44,575 nucleotides of DNA from Candidatus Polarisedimenticola svalbardensis (lineage in GTDB: Bacteria; Acidobacteriota; Polarisedimenticolia; Polarisedimenticolales; Polarisedimenticolaceae). Made by a program: the position numbers and the translations under genes. This document shows positions 1 to 8,926 of this stretch, in pieces. Position 1 is the stretch's first letter. Each line of letters begins with the position of its first letter. The notes beneath the pieces are model-generated. The model worked only from the letters and a program-made list of their open reading frames with translations, ran no database searches and was not told the origin of the DNA. Location: NCBI GenBank assembly GCA_014764515.1, contig JACXWD010000023.1, forward strand, positions 1 to 44,575. The letters run 5' to 3'.

Positions 1-183
1 GAGGGTGTACGCCATGGTGGAAAAATCCATTCCGCCCAGCATCATCCCGATCGGCGGCATCAGGACGTCGCCTACAAAGGAAGCGATGATCTTGCCGAAG
101 GCGGCGCCGATAATGATGCCGACAGCCATGTCGACAACGTTGCCCTTCATCGCGAAGTCCTTGAACTCTTTCATCATGCCCAT
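1..183 (-). CDS. mscL: Large-conductance mechanosensitive channel MscL, N-terminal part (runs off the window)
   Basis: The 61 visible residues begin [20 protein letters not shown] and continue with the glycine-rich TM1 ([13 protein letters not shown], then [12 protein letters not shown]). This is the highly conserved N-terminus of MscL, the homopentameric inner-membrane channel that releases solutes on hypo-osmotic shock. The ATG at 181-183 is preceded by AAGGAGAT at good spacing, which supports this start. TM2 and the C-terminal helix lie outside the window, so the rest of the gene cannot be judged. It is transcribed away from its neighbours, and the 79 bp upstream to the CPBP gene may hold its promoter. 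Confidence 0.93.
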   Translation of the reverse strand, partial: MGMMKEFKDFAMKGNVVDMAVGIIIGAAFGKIIASFVGDVLMPPIGMMLGGMDFSTMAYTL

Positions 184-262
184 ACTGATCTCCTTGAATT
201 AGGGAGGATCCGCGCCTCGTTGTTCTCACACGGAGGAGGCTACCGGCAGAGGGAAGGTGAAG

Positions 263-1612
263 TCAACTGAATGCCAGCCACATGAAGGCGACCAGAACAC
301 CGTTGTGCATGGCGTGGGCCGCCATCGGTGCGATCAGAGAGCCCCGCCACTCACGGATCAGGGCGAATCCGACCGCCAGGCCGGCCAGGGCCGGGACCAT
401 GGCAAGACCCTGGGGGTGGATGGCGGCGAACAGAACTCCCATGATTACGGCGGACAGCACCGGGCCCCGGAACCGTCTCAGATCCCGGAACAGAGCGCCG
501 CGAAACAGAGCTTCCTCGAAAAATGGCGCGAAACCGGAGGCCAGCAACAGGACCGCAATGCGGGCGCCGGTGCCGCCATGGGCGATCCAGACCACAACCG
601 GATGGCTGATGAGGTCGGGGGATTCCCCCGGCGGCGGCGGGAAGAGCTTCTGGGACAGAACGACGATGGCGAGAGTCAGGGCAAAGCCGATGGCGACTAC
701 CGGAAGAACCGCCACATAGCCGGCAAGACCTGCGCCGATCTCCTTCATGAAACCACCGCCCCGGTAGAGTCCCATATCCCTGAACGCGGTTTCACGGGGG
801 AGCCCCCGAATCACGGGCCACAGCAGTCCGGTGAGGGATAGAACAACCAGGCCGCCGTAGCTCAGCCAGGGCCGGGTCAGCCCCAGGAGGGCAGGAAGGA
901 TCTCCAGCAGGAAGAACAGGCCGATGTAAACGGTGAACGCTTCGAGATAGATGGAGCCCTCGTGTTGCGGCTTCCCCAGACGGGGCTGCAATCTGCCGTC
1001 GCCCTTCTGGATGACCGCCAGCAGCAGCAGCCCGCAGCCGACCAGGGTGCCGAGTCCGGCAAGTGTCATTAGCAGGACCATGCCGGCCAGGACCAGCAGG
1101 GCGGAATTCCTGGGACCCTGCCTTTCAGCCGCATCCTGGGGCAGATCCCGGCTCAGGATCATCTCCCCGAACCAGCCCAGTTCCGCCTGCAGCAGTTCAC
1201 GGTCACCGGCTTCCAGCATGGATGGATCGTCGATGGCTGCGGCGACCAGGCGGTGCAGTCGCTGCTGGTCCGGATCGGTCAGTTCCGAGCCGTGCCTTTC
1301 CAGAAGTTCGTCCGCCTTCTCCCGGCCGAACGGGAGATCGTCCCCATCCATAAGTCCGTAAAGGACCGCGACGGCCCGAGCCAGCCCCGGCGTGGCGGCA
1401 GTGTTCTCGATTGCCGGGAGTTCCTTCCTGAGCGTTCCCGCCGCCAGTGTCTCTGCGGCAGCCAGGATCTTGCCCTGCAGGGTCAGGATCACCAGGGCGG
1501 CGGTGTCATCCTGGTCGGATGCGGCCTCGTTCAACCGGGCGTGGCCGAATACGATGGCGGCGACGGCGGCCAGAATCAGGATCCAGCACACGGTTCGGCG
1601 GTTGAGGGACAT
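263..1612 (-). CDS. CPBP family intramembrane glutamic endopeptidase (449 aa)
   Basis: A polytopic membrane protein of the CPBP (CAAX protease and bacteriocin-processing, formerly Abi) family. The C-terminal third carries the hallmark motifs: FFEEALFRGALFRDLRR (EExxxR, catalytic Glu pair and Arg), then FAAIHP with the second-motif His, and a late HAMHNG histidine motif. The N-terminal ~170 residues are a signal-anchor followed by a soluble, helix-rich periplasmic-type segment of unknown role, and about eight TM segments follow. The start lies 6 bp after the stop of the preceding oxidoreductase gene, so the two are probably co-transcribed. Family members process prenylated proteins or bacteriocin-like peptides, or act in self-immunity. 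The substrate here is not predictable. Confidence 0.85.
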   Translation of the reverse strand: MSLNRRTVCWILILAAVAAIVFGHARLNEAASDQDDTAALVILTLQGKILAAAETLAAGTLRKELPAIENTAATPGLARAVAVLYGLMDGDDLPFGREKADELLERHGSELTDPDQQRLHRLVAAAIDDPSMLEAGDRELLQAELGWFGEMILSRDLPQDAAERQGPRNSALLVLAGMVLLMTLAGLGTLVGCGLLLLAVIQKGDGRLQPRLGKPQHEGSIYLEAFTVYIGLFFLLEILPALLGLTRPWLSYGGLVVLSLTGLLWPVIRGLPRETAFRDMGLYRGGGFMKEIGAGLAGYVAVLPVVAIGFALTLAIVVLSQKLFPPPPGESPDLISHPVVVWIAHGGTGARIAVLLLASGFAPFFEEALFRGALFRDLRRFRGPVLSAVIMGVLFAAIHPQGLAMVPALAGLAVGFALIREWRGSLIAPMAAHAMHNGVLVAFMWLAFS

Positions 1613-1618
1613 GGATGG

Positions 1619-4039
1619 TCAGGGCTCCTCTATCTGCACCAGGCTGGCGGCCAGGCGGTCGGTGGCGGCGATATTGCCGTCCCGGTCTACCCGGCCGAAG
1701 GTCAGCACGCCGGTAGGGCACGATTGTACGCAAGCGGAGCAGCGAACGCACTGGGGATCGGCCATAGGCAGACCTTTGTTGGCGAAGTTCATGACGTCGA
1801 TGCCCTGGTGGCAGACCGAGGTGCAGACATTGCACGAGATACATTTCTTCTTGTCGGCGAATATCCGGAACCGGCCGAACCGGGCATAGATGTGCATCAA
1901 TGCGGCCAGGGGGCATGCGAAGCGGCACCACACACGTCCCGACGCCTTGACGTACAGTCCGACGCCCAGGACGCCGGCGATGAAGATATCCACAGCCCAT
2001 TTCCAGGACAGCGGGTTCACCGTGACGCCGGCCTGGTTCTTGCCGTCCAGCAGCAGGCCGAAGCCGCTGTTCATCCAACTGCCCGGGAACGCCCAGCCCA
2101 GGACCCGGATCGCCAGCAACGCGAACGCCAGGGCCAGTATCGCCTGCCCGACCATGTTCAGCCGGTTCCACCGCGGGCCGTGGGGCATCTTCTCCCTGAG
2201 TGTATCGCCCATTGTTTCCGCCAGTCCGCCGCAGGAGCAGATCCACCCGCAGTAGGCGCCCTTGCCCCACCGCATGACGATCAGCGGGATGATCACGAAG
2301 GTCTGGACGAACGAAATGATCAGCCAGCCCAGGATCGGCTTGCTGGTAAACACGTTGTACACCGAAAGCGGCCAGGCCAGGATGAAGCCGTAAGACCGCC
2401 AGTAGGCTCTGGGGTGACCCCAGTCCGGCCATACGCCGGCTATGTAGTCAGCGTGGGGGATGTATTTTTCGAACAGGGAATCGGCCAGGGCGCCGCCAAG
2501 CCCGACATCGAAGAGACCGTTATATCCGAGCCAGGGCAGGAACAGCTCCGGAAGAAGGAACAGGGGGAACAGCTGCACCAGGAACAGGGTGACGGTCTGA
2601 ACGGTGACGTACGGCGTCCGACGGCGACGGATCCGTGCGATGCCGAAACCGCCGACGCAAACGGTATACAGCAACGTGTAATAGAAGCTGCGCCCTTTCA
2701 TCGATACCGCGAGGGTGCCCAGCAGTGTGGCCCGGTCCGCCACCTGCTCCTTCCACCAGCCGCCGAGACCGCCGATCAGGTCCGGCACGTTATTGGGGAA
2801 AACCCCGGAGTCTTTCAGGCCGGTGAGCCACTGGCAGATGAACCCGTCGCTTTTCCAGTCATAGAGCAGGAAGACCGCCAGGAAGAACCCGATCACCGGA
2901 ATCCAGCCCAGGCCCCGGGTCTCCCCCCGCAGGTTGACTCCGATCCGGCGGAAGAAGTCCAGGGGGGCTTCCCGCCCCAACATGGCGAAGACGGTATCGT
3001 TGGGTATCTCGGTATCCCGCTCTCCCTGGCGGGACAATACAGCCGTGTCCGGCCGGACCTCCTTCACCGAACTCCCCATCTCGAGTCGCAGCGAGCCGAC
3101 ACCGGATGCTTTACCGAGGTAGGGCCCGGTGGCGACGGAGACCCGTTCGGAGGACGGCTCCTCCACATCCACCTCATCGGAAGGATCGGCGGCCAGGCGG
3201 TTCAGCTTATCGATGTTCTCCGGCTTGGGCCGTGAAAAGGCAGTCTTGCGGTAGGACAAGGTCACGTGGGCGCCGCAGGAGGTAAGGGCGATGGCGGTTT
3301 CAAGGGCGGAGTCACCTCCGCCAACGACCAGGACGTTGCGCCGGTCAAAATCCTTCGGGTCGTGGAGCCGGTTGTGGACCTTGTCCAGCTCTTCGCCAGG
3401 CGCCCCCAGTTTGCGGAAGTTCCCGCTGCGGCCGATGGCGACGATCACCCGGAGAGCCTGTACCGTGACCCCGCCGTCAAGTTCCAGATGAAGGAGTCCG
3501 CCGGCGCGCCGGATGGAGTTGACCCGCCCCTCGGTGACGTCAATCTCCCGGGTCTGGCGTTCCATGTCCTCGAGAAGCGGCTCCTTGACATGGTGGCGGA
3601 ACTGCAGCTCGCCATCCGGTGTCATCGCCTGCGGATAGGTGTAGATCGGCTTCCCCCGGGGAAAATCGGCAATGGTCTGGAACCGCCGTTTCGCCTCGAA
3701 CACGGTGAAGTCCAGCCCCTGCTTTCGTGCCATGAGGGCTGCGGCCATCCCGGATACGCCGCCGCCGACAACCACCAGGTCCTTGACCCCCTCTGCTTTC
3801 CCGGTGCGCGCCGCGGAAAATGCAGGGTCGTCGGTAATGGCCTGCACGGCCCGCGCCCCGGTATGAGCGGAGAATTTCAGGAGCGGGATACCGGTCAGGT
3901 CCCCGGTGACGTACAGCCCGGGGATGTTGGTCCGGCCGTCGGGCGCCACCTCCGGGAGGGTCTCAAGGGTTCCTGCCGGCCAGCGGGTATGCAGCCAACG
4001 GGTGTATTTCAGAAGTAGGGCAGGGACTGGGAACGCCAT
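1619..4039 (-). CDS. FAD/NAD(P)-dependent oxidoreductase fused to a NapH/NosR-like membrane polyferredoxin (806 aa)
   Basis: The start ATG (4037-4039) follows GGAGG at good spacing; a longer frame upstream has no such site. The N-terminus resembles a thioredoxin-reductase-like flavoprotein: a Rossmann motif VVVGGGVSGMAAA near residue 90, a second nucleotide-binding motif VLVVGGGDSALE near 240, and between them an AIGRSGN segment. From about residue 380 it becomes a membrane protein with several TM helices, CGWICSCGG near 600, CRFACP near 705, and two ferredoxin-type 4Fe-4S motifs (CISCNVCTSVCHQG and CVRCSACVQSCPTG) near 737 and 766. NapH/NosR/CcoG-type proteins carry such motifs. I infer electron transfer between NAD(P)H/FAD and a membrane partner or quinone through the Fe-S centres; direction and partner are unknown. 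The fusion itself is unusual. Confidence 0.85.
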   Translation of the reverse strand: MAFPVPALLLKYTRWLHTRWPAGTLETLPEVAPDGRTNIPGLYVTGDLTGIPLLKFSAHTGARAVQAITDDPAFSAARTGKAEGVKDLVVVGGGVSGMAAALMARKQGLDFTVFEAKRRFQTIADFPRGKPIYTYPQAMTPDGELQFRHHVKEPLLEDMERQTREIDVTEGRVNSIRRAGGLLHLELDGGVTVQALRVIVAIGRSGNFRKLGAPGEELDKVHNRLHDPKDFDRRNVLVVGGGDSALETAIALTSCGAHVTLSYRKTAFSRPKPENIDKLNRLAADPSDEVDVEEPSSERVSVATGPYLGKASGVGSLRLEMGSSVKEVRPDTAVLSRQGERDTEIPNDTVFAMLGREAPLDFFRRIGVNLRGETRGLGWIPVIGFFLAVFLLYDWKSDGFICQWLTGLKDSGVFPNNVPDLIGGLGGWWKEQVADRATLLGTLAVSMKGRSFYYTLLYTVCVGGFGIARIRRRRTPYVTVQTVTLFLVQLFPLFLLPELFLPWLGYNGLFDVGLGGALADSLFEKYIPHADYIAGVWPDWGHPRAYWRSYGFILAWPLSVYNVFTSKPILGWLIISFVQTFVIIPLIVMRWGKGAYCGWICSCGGLAETMGDTLREKMPHGPRWNRLNMVGQAILALAFALLAIRVLGWAFPGSWMNSGFGLLLDGKNQAGVTVNPLSWKWAVDIFIAGVLGVGLYVKASGRVWCRFACPLAALMHIYARFGRFRIFADKKKCISCNVCTSVCHQGIDVMNFANKGLPMADPQCVRCSACVQSCPTGVLTFGRVDRDGNIAATDRLAASLVQIEEP

Positions 4040-4113
4040 GCAGGATCCTCCGACCTTTGCAACAGGCATGCTATCCCGTGAATTCCCCTGCGCAAAGGTG
4101 TAAGCTGCCCTCG

Positions 4114-5073
4114 ATGCGCCGCCACCCCCTTCCACCGCCGGACGACCGCAACAGGCTCCTCCACAGCAATCTCCCGGAACCGGCTCACGCCATCCGGAAA
4201 GCGAGATCGCTGTTCAACCCGGTTACAGGCTGGTTCAGGAGCTTCGAACGGTGGGTCAATCATGGCCTGAGCCGTCGAATCTATCCCGGGATCACTGGGT
4301 TGCACCGGATCTACGATGCCATCCTGCACAACCGCCTGACCGTGTCGGAGGCTGAAATCGGAATCCGTGAACTCGGTTCAGGATTCCATGGCCTGCGGAT
4401 CCTCCTTGTGTCGGATGTGCACTGCGGACCGTTCATCTCGGTGGAGAGGCTGACCGCCACCTTCCGGCGGGTCATGGCTCTCCAGCCGGACCTGATCCTT
4501 CTGGCCGGTGACCTGGCCACAAGCCGGATCGAGGAGGTCACCCGGTGCCTGCCGGCTCTCCGGGAGCTTCAGGCGGACCTGGGTATCTTCGCCGTCCTCG
4601 GTAATCATGACCATTACACCGGAGAGGCGGACCGGCTTTGCGAGCTGTTGGAGGAGGCGGGTATCCGGATGCTCCAGAATCGTCACACCGTCCTTCAAAA
4701 GGGTGGTGACCGGCTGGTGCTGGCCGGTATCGATGACCTGACCTTCGGCCGCCCGGATCTGGACCAGGCTCTGACCGGCGTCCCGGTCGGATTGCCGGTA
4801 CTGCTGGTCTCCCACAACCCGGATGTGTTCTTCGATGCGGCCCGGAAAAAAGTAGACCTTGTGCTGTCGGGACATACCCATGGGGGGCAGATCCGCTGCC
4901 CCGGGCTGCCGGTGCTGGTCCGGATGAGCCGGTTCCGGCTGGATGAGGGCAGGTACGAGGCGGCCGGGTCGGGCCTGGTCGTCAGCCGGGGACTGGGCGC
5001 CGTGGGCTTTCCGGTTCGTCTCGCCTGTCCACCGGAGGTTGTCCTCCTGACTCTCGGGCCCTTGGGCAGCTGA
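4114..5073 (+). CDS. Calcineurin-like metallophosphoesterase (YkuE-type, 319 aa)
   Basis: The dinuclear-metal phosphoesterase motifs appear in order: SDVHCGPF (D-x-H, near residue 100), LAGDLA (G-D), GNHDHY (G-N-H-D/E, near 163), SHNPDVF, and LSGHTHGGQ (G-H-x-H, near 253). The order and the GHTHGGQ ending match YkuE/YaeI-like phosphodiesterases, some of which act on lipid precursors; the substrate is unknown. No signal peptide is obvious, but the basic N-terminus with GWFRSFERWVNHGL could be membrane-associating. The ATG at 4114 was chosen over one at 4057 because the added residues look non-conserved, but the ribosome-binding signal is weak for both. It is divergent from the flavo-polyferredoxin gene, with only ~74 bp between the two starts. 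Confidence 0.85.
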   Translation: MRRHPLPPPDDRNRLLHSNLPEPAHAIRKARSLFNPVTGWFRSFERWVNHGLSRRIYPGITGLHRIYDAILHNRLTVSEAEIGIRELGSGFHGLRILLVSDVHCGPFISVERLTATFRRVMALQPDLILLAGDLATSRIEEVTRCLPALRELQADLGIFAVLGNHDHYTGEADRLCELLEEAGIRMLQNRHTVLQKGGDRLVLAGIDDLTFGRPDLDQALTGVPVGLPVLLVSHNPDVFFDAARKKVDLVLSGHTHGGQIRCPGLPVLVRMSRFRLDEGRYEAAGSGLVVSRGLGAVGFPVRLACPPEVVLLTLGPLGS

Positions 5074-5138
5074 GCAGCCGGTTGCCAGAGCCTGGACCTC
5101 ACCGTATGCTCTCTCACACACAAGGGAGACGGGAACCG

Positions 5139-5531
5139 ATGCAGGTCAAGGACTTGATGAATACCGGGGTTGTGACGGTGCGCGCGGACCAGTCGGTCTC
5201 CGAACTGTTCGACATCCTTCAGGAAGCCCACGTCAAGGGCGCCCCGGTCCTGGACGAAGCCGGCGCCCTGGTCGGGTTCGTGTCCCAGGAGGACGTCATG
5301 TTCGGGAGCCTGGGCGGCGGGCGGGAGGCCGAGGCCGCACGGGTGGCCGACATCATGACCTCACCGGCCATGTCGGTTACCGCTACCACTACCGTGACCG
5401 AACTGGCGAAGATGATGTGGCGGTTCCGTATCCACCACATGCCGGTGGTCCAGGGGGACCGGGTAGTCGGGATAGTCTCGTCCCTGGACTTCTGTCGCCT
5501 GGCGGCGGAGAAGCAGGCGGTCAGCCCTTAG
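5139..5531 (+). CDS. Two-CBS-domain protein (130 aa)
   Basis: A stand-alone Bateman module. CBS1 (MQVKDLMNTGVVTVRADQSV ... PVLDEAGALVGFVSQEDVM) and CBS2 (VADIMTSPAMSVTATTTVTE ... HHMPVVQGDRVVGIVSSLDF) fill the whole protein. Such modules bind adenosine nucleotides or S-adenosylmethionine and usually act as small regulatory subunits; the ligand and partner cannot be told from sequence. The ATG at 5139 follows AAGGGAGACGGG; an earlier in-frame ATG lacks such a site. Its last 11 bp overlap the 3' end of the convergent serA-like gene, so transcripts of the two overlap. Confidence 0.9.
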   Translation: MQVKDLMNTGVVTVRADQSVSELFDILQEAHVKGAPVLDEAGALVGFVSQEDVMFGSLGGGREAEAARVADIMTSPAMSVTATTTVTELAKMMWRFRIHHMPVVQGDRVVGIVSSLDFCRLAAEKQAVSP

Positions 5532-6486
5532 GCACCGGGTTCACAGCGTCCCGGGCCGTTCCATCCAGCAGGTAGTTCTTGACCTTCTCGCAGATTTCGG
5601 CGGCTACGCGGATCTGCGCCTCCCGGGTGGAGGCCCCCAGGTGAGGTGTGGCGATGACGCCGGGCATTCCCACGAGACCGTCGGGATCCGGCGGTTCGGC
5701 TTCGAAGACGTCCAGGGCCGCTCCGGCCAGGTGTCCGGATTCCAGGGCACTGGCCAGGGCAGCTTCATCCACCAGGCCTCCTCTGGCGCAGTTGATCAGG
5801 CGGGCGCCCGGTTTCATTGCGGCTATGGCGGCGGCATCGATCAGGTGCCGGGTGTCACCGCTGATCGGGAGGTGCAGGGTGACGAAGTCGGACTCGGCCA
5901 GCAGGTCCGGTAGCGTGCGAGGCGCGATTCCCAGTTCCGCCGCCACCGCATCGGAGACGTACGGATCGTAGCCCAGCACTTCCATGTGCATCCCCCGGGC
6001 CCGGAGGGCGACTTCCCGGCCGACCCGGCCCAGGCCGACGATCCCCAGGGTTTTGCCGGTAACTTCCGTCCCCATGTAGCGCTTGCGATTCCAGTTTCCG
6101 GCCTTCAGGTCGGTCGCCGCCTGGGGCAGGTGACGGGCCAGGCTCGTAAGAAGGGCCAGAGTGTGTTCCGCCGCCGCCACGGAATTGCCGCCTGGCGTGT
6201 TCATGACCACCACGCCTGCGGCGGTGGCTGCGTCCAGGTCGATGTTGTCCACGCCGGATCCGGCGCGACCGATTACGCGGAGAAGGCCCGGATCAGCCAG
6301 CGCTTCTGCGGTGACCCGGGTGCCGGACCGGACGACCATGCCGTGATACTGCCGCACGACAGCCGGCAGTTCGGCAGGATCTATGCCGGTCTGTACTACC
6401 ACTTCCACATCACCTGACGAGCTGAACCGTTCAACGGTTTCAGGATCCAGCGGGTCGGAAATCAGGATGCGTACGGGATCGCTCAT
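5521..6486 (-). CDS. serA: D-3-phosphoglycerate dehydrogenase-like NAD-dependent 2-hydroxyacid dehydrogenase (321 aa)
   Basis: D-2-hydroxyacid dehydrogenase fold: GRAGSGVDNIDLDAATAAGV (substrate domain), GLGRVGREVALRARG (NAD-binding glycine motif), INCARGGLVDEAAL (catalytic Arg) and ATPHLGASTREAQ (catalytic His). The sequence around GVVVMNTPGGNSVAAAEHTL and GKTLGIVGLGRVG is close to SerA, which oxidises 3-phosphoglycerate in serine synthesis. At 321 residues it lacks the C-terminal ASB/ACT regulatory domains of long SerA forms, so serine feedback through ACT is not expected. Its ATG starts one base after the aconitase TGA (TGACATG), indicating translational coupling. Another 2-hydroxyacid substrate remains possible. 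Confidence 0.82.
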   Translation of the reverse strand: MSDPVRILISDPLDPETVERFSSSGDVEVVVQTGIDPAELPAVVRQYHGMVVRSGTRVTAEALADPGLLRVIGRAGSGVDNIDLDAATAAGVVVMNTPGGNSVAAAEHTLALLTSLARHLPQAATDLKAGNWNRKRYMGTEVTGKTLGIVGLGRVGREVALRARGMHMEVLGYDPYVSDAVAAELGIAPRTLPDLLAESDFVTLHLPISGDTRHLIDAAAIAAMKPGARLINCARGGLVDEAALASALESGHLAGAALDVFEAEPPDPDGLVGMPGVIATPHLGASTREAQIRVAAEICEKVKNYLLDGTARDAVNPVPKG

Positions 6487-6487
6487 G

Positions 6488-8758
6488 TCACACTCTTTTT
6501 AATACGTTCAGTGCCGAACCGGCCTTGAACCATTCGATCTGCTCCTGGTTCAGGGTATGGCTCAGTGTGATGTCTTCCCGGCTGCCGTCCTCATGATGCA
6601 GTGCGGCGGCGACGTCCTTGCCCGGCGTCAGTCCCGCCAGGCCGGTGATGCTGATGCGATCGGTTTCAAGGACCCTGTCGTAGTCCGCCGGCTCCTTGAA
6701 AGTCAACGGCAGCACACCCTGTTTCTTCAGGTTGGATTCATGGATCCTGGCAAAGGACCGCACGATCACTGCAGCGGCGCCCAGAAGGCGCGGGGACATG
6801 GCGGCGTGCTCCCGGCTGGACCCTTCACCGTAGTTTTCGTCGCCGACAACCACCCAGTTGGTGCCTGCCGCCTTGTACTGCCGGGCCGCCTGCTGCGGTT
6901 CAAGGCCTGTCTCGCCGCTGTCCAGGTTGCGGGTGCGGCCGGTTTCTCCGGTGAAGGCGTTCACTGCTCCGATCAGCATGTTGTCGGAGATGTTGTTCAG
7001 GTGCCCGCGGAACCTGAGCCAGGGGCCGGCGGGAGAGATATGGTCGGTGGTGCATTTTCCCCTGGCCTTGATCAGGAGGGGGAGCTGGACGTAGTCCTCC
7101 CCGTTCCAGGGTTCGAACGGCACCAGCTGCTGGAGGCGCTTGCTGGCCGGGTCGATGACCACGTCGATGGAGTCGCTCCCTTCCGGCGGGGTAACGAACC
7201 CGTTTTCGTCCTGGATGAACCCGTCTGCAGGCAGGTCCGGCGCCGGCGCCGGAGGCTGCAACCGGAACGGGGAACCGTCTTCGGCTGTCAGGCTGTCGGT
7301 CATCGGGTTGAAGGAAAGCCTGCCGGACAGGGCGTAGGCCGCAACCATCTCCGGACTGCCGATGAACGACAGGGTTCCGGGGTTGCCGTCGTTGCGCTTG
7401 GGGAAGTTGCGGTTGAATGAGGAAACGATGCTGTTGGCCTTGCCGTTTTCCATGCCGTCCCGGCGCCACTGGCCGATGCAGGGACCGCAGGCGTTGGCCA
7501 GGACGGTGGCGCCGACTGCCGTCATCGCCTCCATCTGGCCGTCGCGCTGGATGGTGGCGTGGATCTGTTCCGATCCTGGAGAGATCAAGAGTGGGATCAC
7601 CGCGCGGCAGCCCCTGGCATGGGCCTGCTTCATGATGTCCGTGACCCGGGAGAGGTCTTCATAGGACGAGTTGGTACAGGAACCGATCAGGGTCGCGGTC
7701 AGATCTTCCGGGTACCCTTCCGACGCCACCGCTGCCGCCATTTCGGAAACAGGGCGGGCCAGGTCCGGCGTGTGCGGGCCGACCAGGTGCGGTTCCAGGG
7801 TTGAGAGGTCGATATCGATTACCCGGGAATAGAACCGGCCCGGGTCGGCCTCGACCTCGGGGTCGGCGGTGACCAGGTGACGGTAGCGACCGGCCAGGTC
7901 TGCCAGGCCGGCCCGCTCGGTGCCCCGCAGGTAGCGGTCCATGGAATCGTCGGCCGGGAAGATCGAGGTCGTGGCGCCCAGCTCCGCTCCCATGTTGGTG
8001 ATGGTCGCCTTGCCGGTACATGAAATATTGGCGACGCCGGGGCCGAAGTATTCGATGACCGCGTTGGTGCCGCCTTTTACCGTCAGGATCCCCAGCAGTT
8101 TCAGGATGACGTCCTTGGGCGCCGTCCAGCCGGACATGGAGCCGGTCAGGCGGACACCGATGATGTCGGGGTATTTAACCTCCCAGGGGAACCCGGCCAT
8201 GACATCGACGGCGTCGGCGCCGCCGACCCCTGACGCGAACATGCCCAGGCCTCCGGCATTCGGCGTGTGGGAATCGGTTCCGATCATCATGCCGCCGGGG
8301 AACGCATAGTTTTCCAGAACGACCTGGTGGATGATCCCTGCTCCCGGCTTCCAGAAACCGAGACCGTATTTCGCGGAGGACGACTGCAGGAAATCGAACA
8401 CTTCCCGGTTCTGGTCCATGGCCGATTCCATGTCCGGCCCGGCGCCCTGGTAGGCAAGGATGAGGTGGTCGCAGTGCACCGTGGACGGCACCCGGACCTT
8501 GGGGATGCCGGCCTGTGCGAACTGGAGCAAGGCCATCTGGGCCGTGGCGTCCTGGAGAGCAACACGGTCCGGGTTCAGCTGCAGGTAGCTTTCACCGGGC
8601 CGGAGATCGGCGGTCGCCGGGTCGTGAAGATGGCCTAGAAGCACCTTTTCAGCCAGGGTCATGGGCCGGCCGAGCCGCTTCCTGACGACCTCAAGGCTCT
8701 TTTCCATCTTCTTGTATGCGTTTTCAACAAAAGCAGGGGTGCTTTCGATCACGGCCAT
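6488..8758 (-). CDS. acn: Aconitate hydratase, mitochondrial-type (756 aa)
   Basis: Isomerises citrate to isocitrate in the TCA cycle with a 4Fe-4S cluster. The cluster cysteines are in IGSCTNSSYEDLSR and ANACGPCIGQWRRD. Other conserved segments include VPSTVHCDHLILA, GTDSHTPNAGGLGM, and the C-terminal swivel domain with ARGKCTTDHISPAGPWLRFRGHL and NYGEGSSREHAAMSPR. Length and motif spacing fit the mitochondrial-type enzyme rather than the ~890-residue AcnA or the AcnB fold. The ATG at 8758 follows AAGGAG; an upstream extension of 37 codons is not conserved-looking. It is the first gene of an acn-serA pair and is divergent from arsS. Confidence 0.95.
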   Translation of the reverse strand: MAVIESTPAFVENAYKKMEKSLEVVRKRLGRPMTLAEKVLLGHLHDPATADLRPGESYLQLNPDRVALQDATAQMALLQFAQAGIPKVRVPSTVHCDHLILAYQGAGPDMESAMDQNREVFDFLQSSSAKYGLGFWKPGAGIIHQVVLENYAFPGGMMIGTDSHTPNAGGLGMFASGVGGADAVDVMAGFPWEVKYPDIIGVRLTGSMSGWTAPKDVILKLLGILTVKGGTNAVIEYFGPGVANISCTGKATITNMGAELGATTSIFPADDSMDRYLRGTERAGLADLAGRYRHLVTADPEVEADPGRFYSRVIDIDLSTLEPHLVGPHTPDLARPVSEMAAAVASEGYPEDLTATLIGSCTNSSYEDLSRVTDIMKQAHARGCRAVIPLLISPGSEQIHATIQRDGQMEAMTAVGATVLANACGPCIGQWRRDGMENGKANSIVSSFNRNFPKRNDGNPGTLSFIGSPEMVAAYALSGRLSFNPMTDSLTAEDGSPFRLQPPAPAPDLPADGFIQDENGFVTPPEGSDSIDVVIDPASKRLQQLVPFEPWNGEDYVQLPLLIKARGKCTTDHISPAGPWLRFRGHLNNISDNMLIGAVNAFTGETGRTRNLDSGETGLEPQQAARQYKAAGTNWVVVGDENYGEGSSREHAAMSPRLLGAAAVIVRSFARIHESNLKKQGVLPLTFKEPADYDRVLETDRISITGLAGLTPGKDVAAALHHEDGSREDITLSHTLNQEQIEWFKAGSALNVLKRV

Positions 8759-8893
8759 GCTGCGCTCCTTGTCGATTCCCGGTATGAACCCGGTGAGGCC
8801 GAAACTGTAGCGCGCCGCCGTTCCCCCCGCAACGGCAGCCTGAAAGGGGGGCCGGGGGAATAGCAGCAACCCGGAGGCGGTTGTTCATGGCAC

Positions 8894-8902
8894 TGGTATT
8901 AT
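8894..8902 (+). promoter_or_regulatory. Possible extended -10 promoter for arsS
   Basis: TGGTATTAT fits an extended -10 (TGnTATAAT, one mismatch) 24 bp before the arsS start, with AGGAAGGG as ribosome-binding site downstream. No convincing -35 hexamer is seen. The 168-bp gap to the divergent aconitase gene is the natural place for promoters of both. Confidence 0.35.
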
Positions 8903-8926
8903 GCAGTCCGACAGGAAGGGTGCGGT

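Noticed and set aside
1253-3235. Plus-strand frame of 660 codons opposite the flavo-polyferredoxin gene
   Set aside because: No recognisable domain; the minus frame contains the Fe-S and Rossmann motifs.
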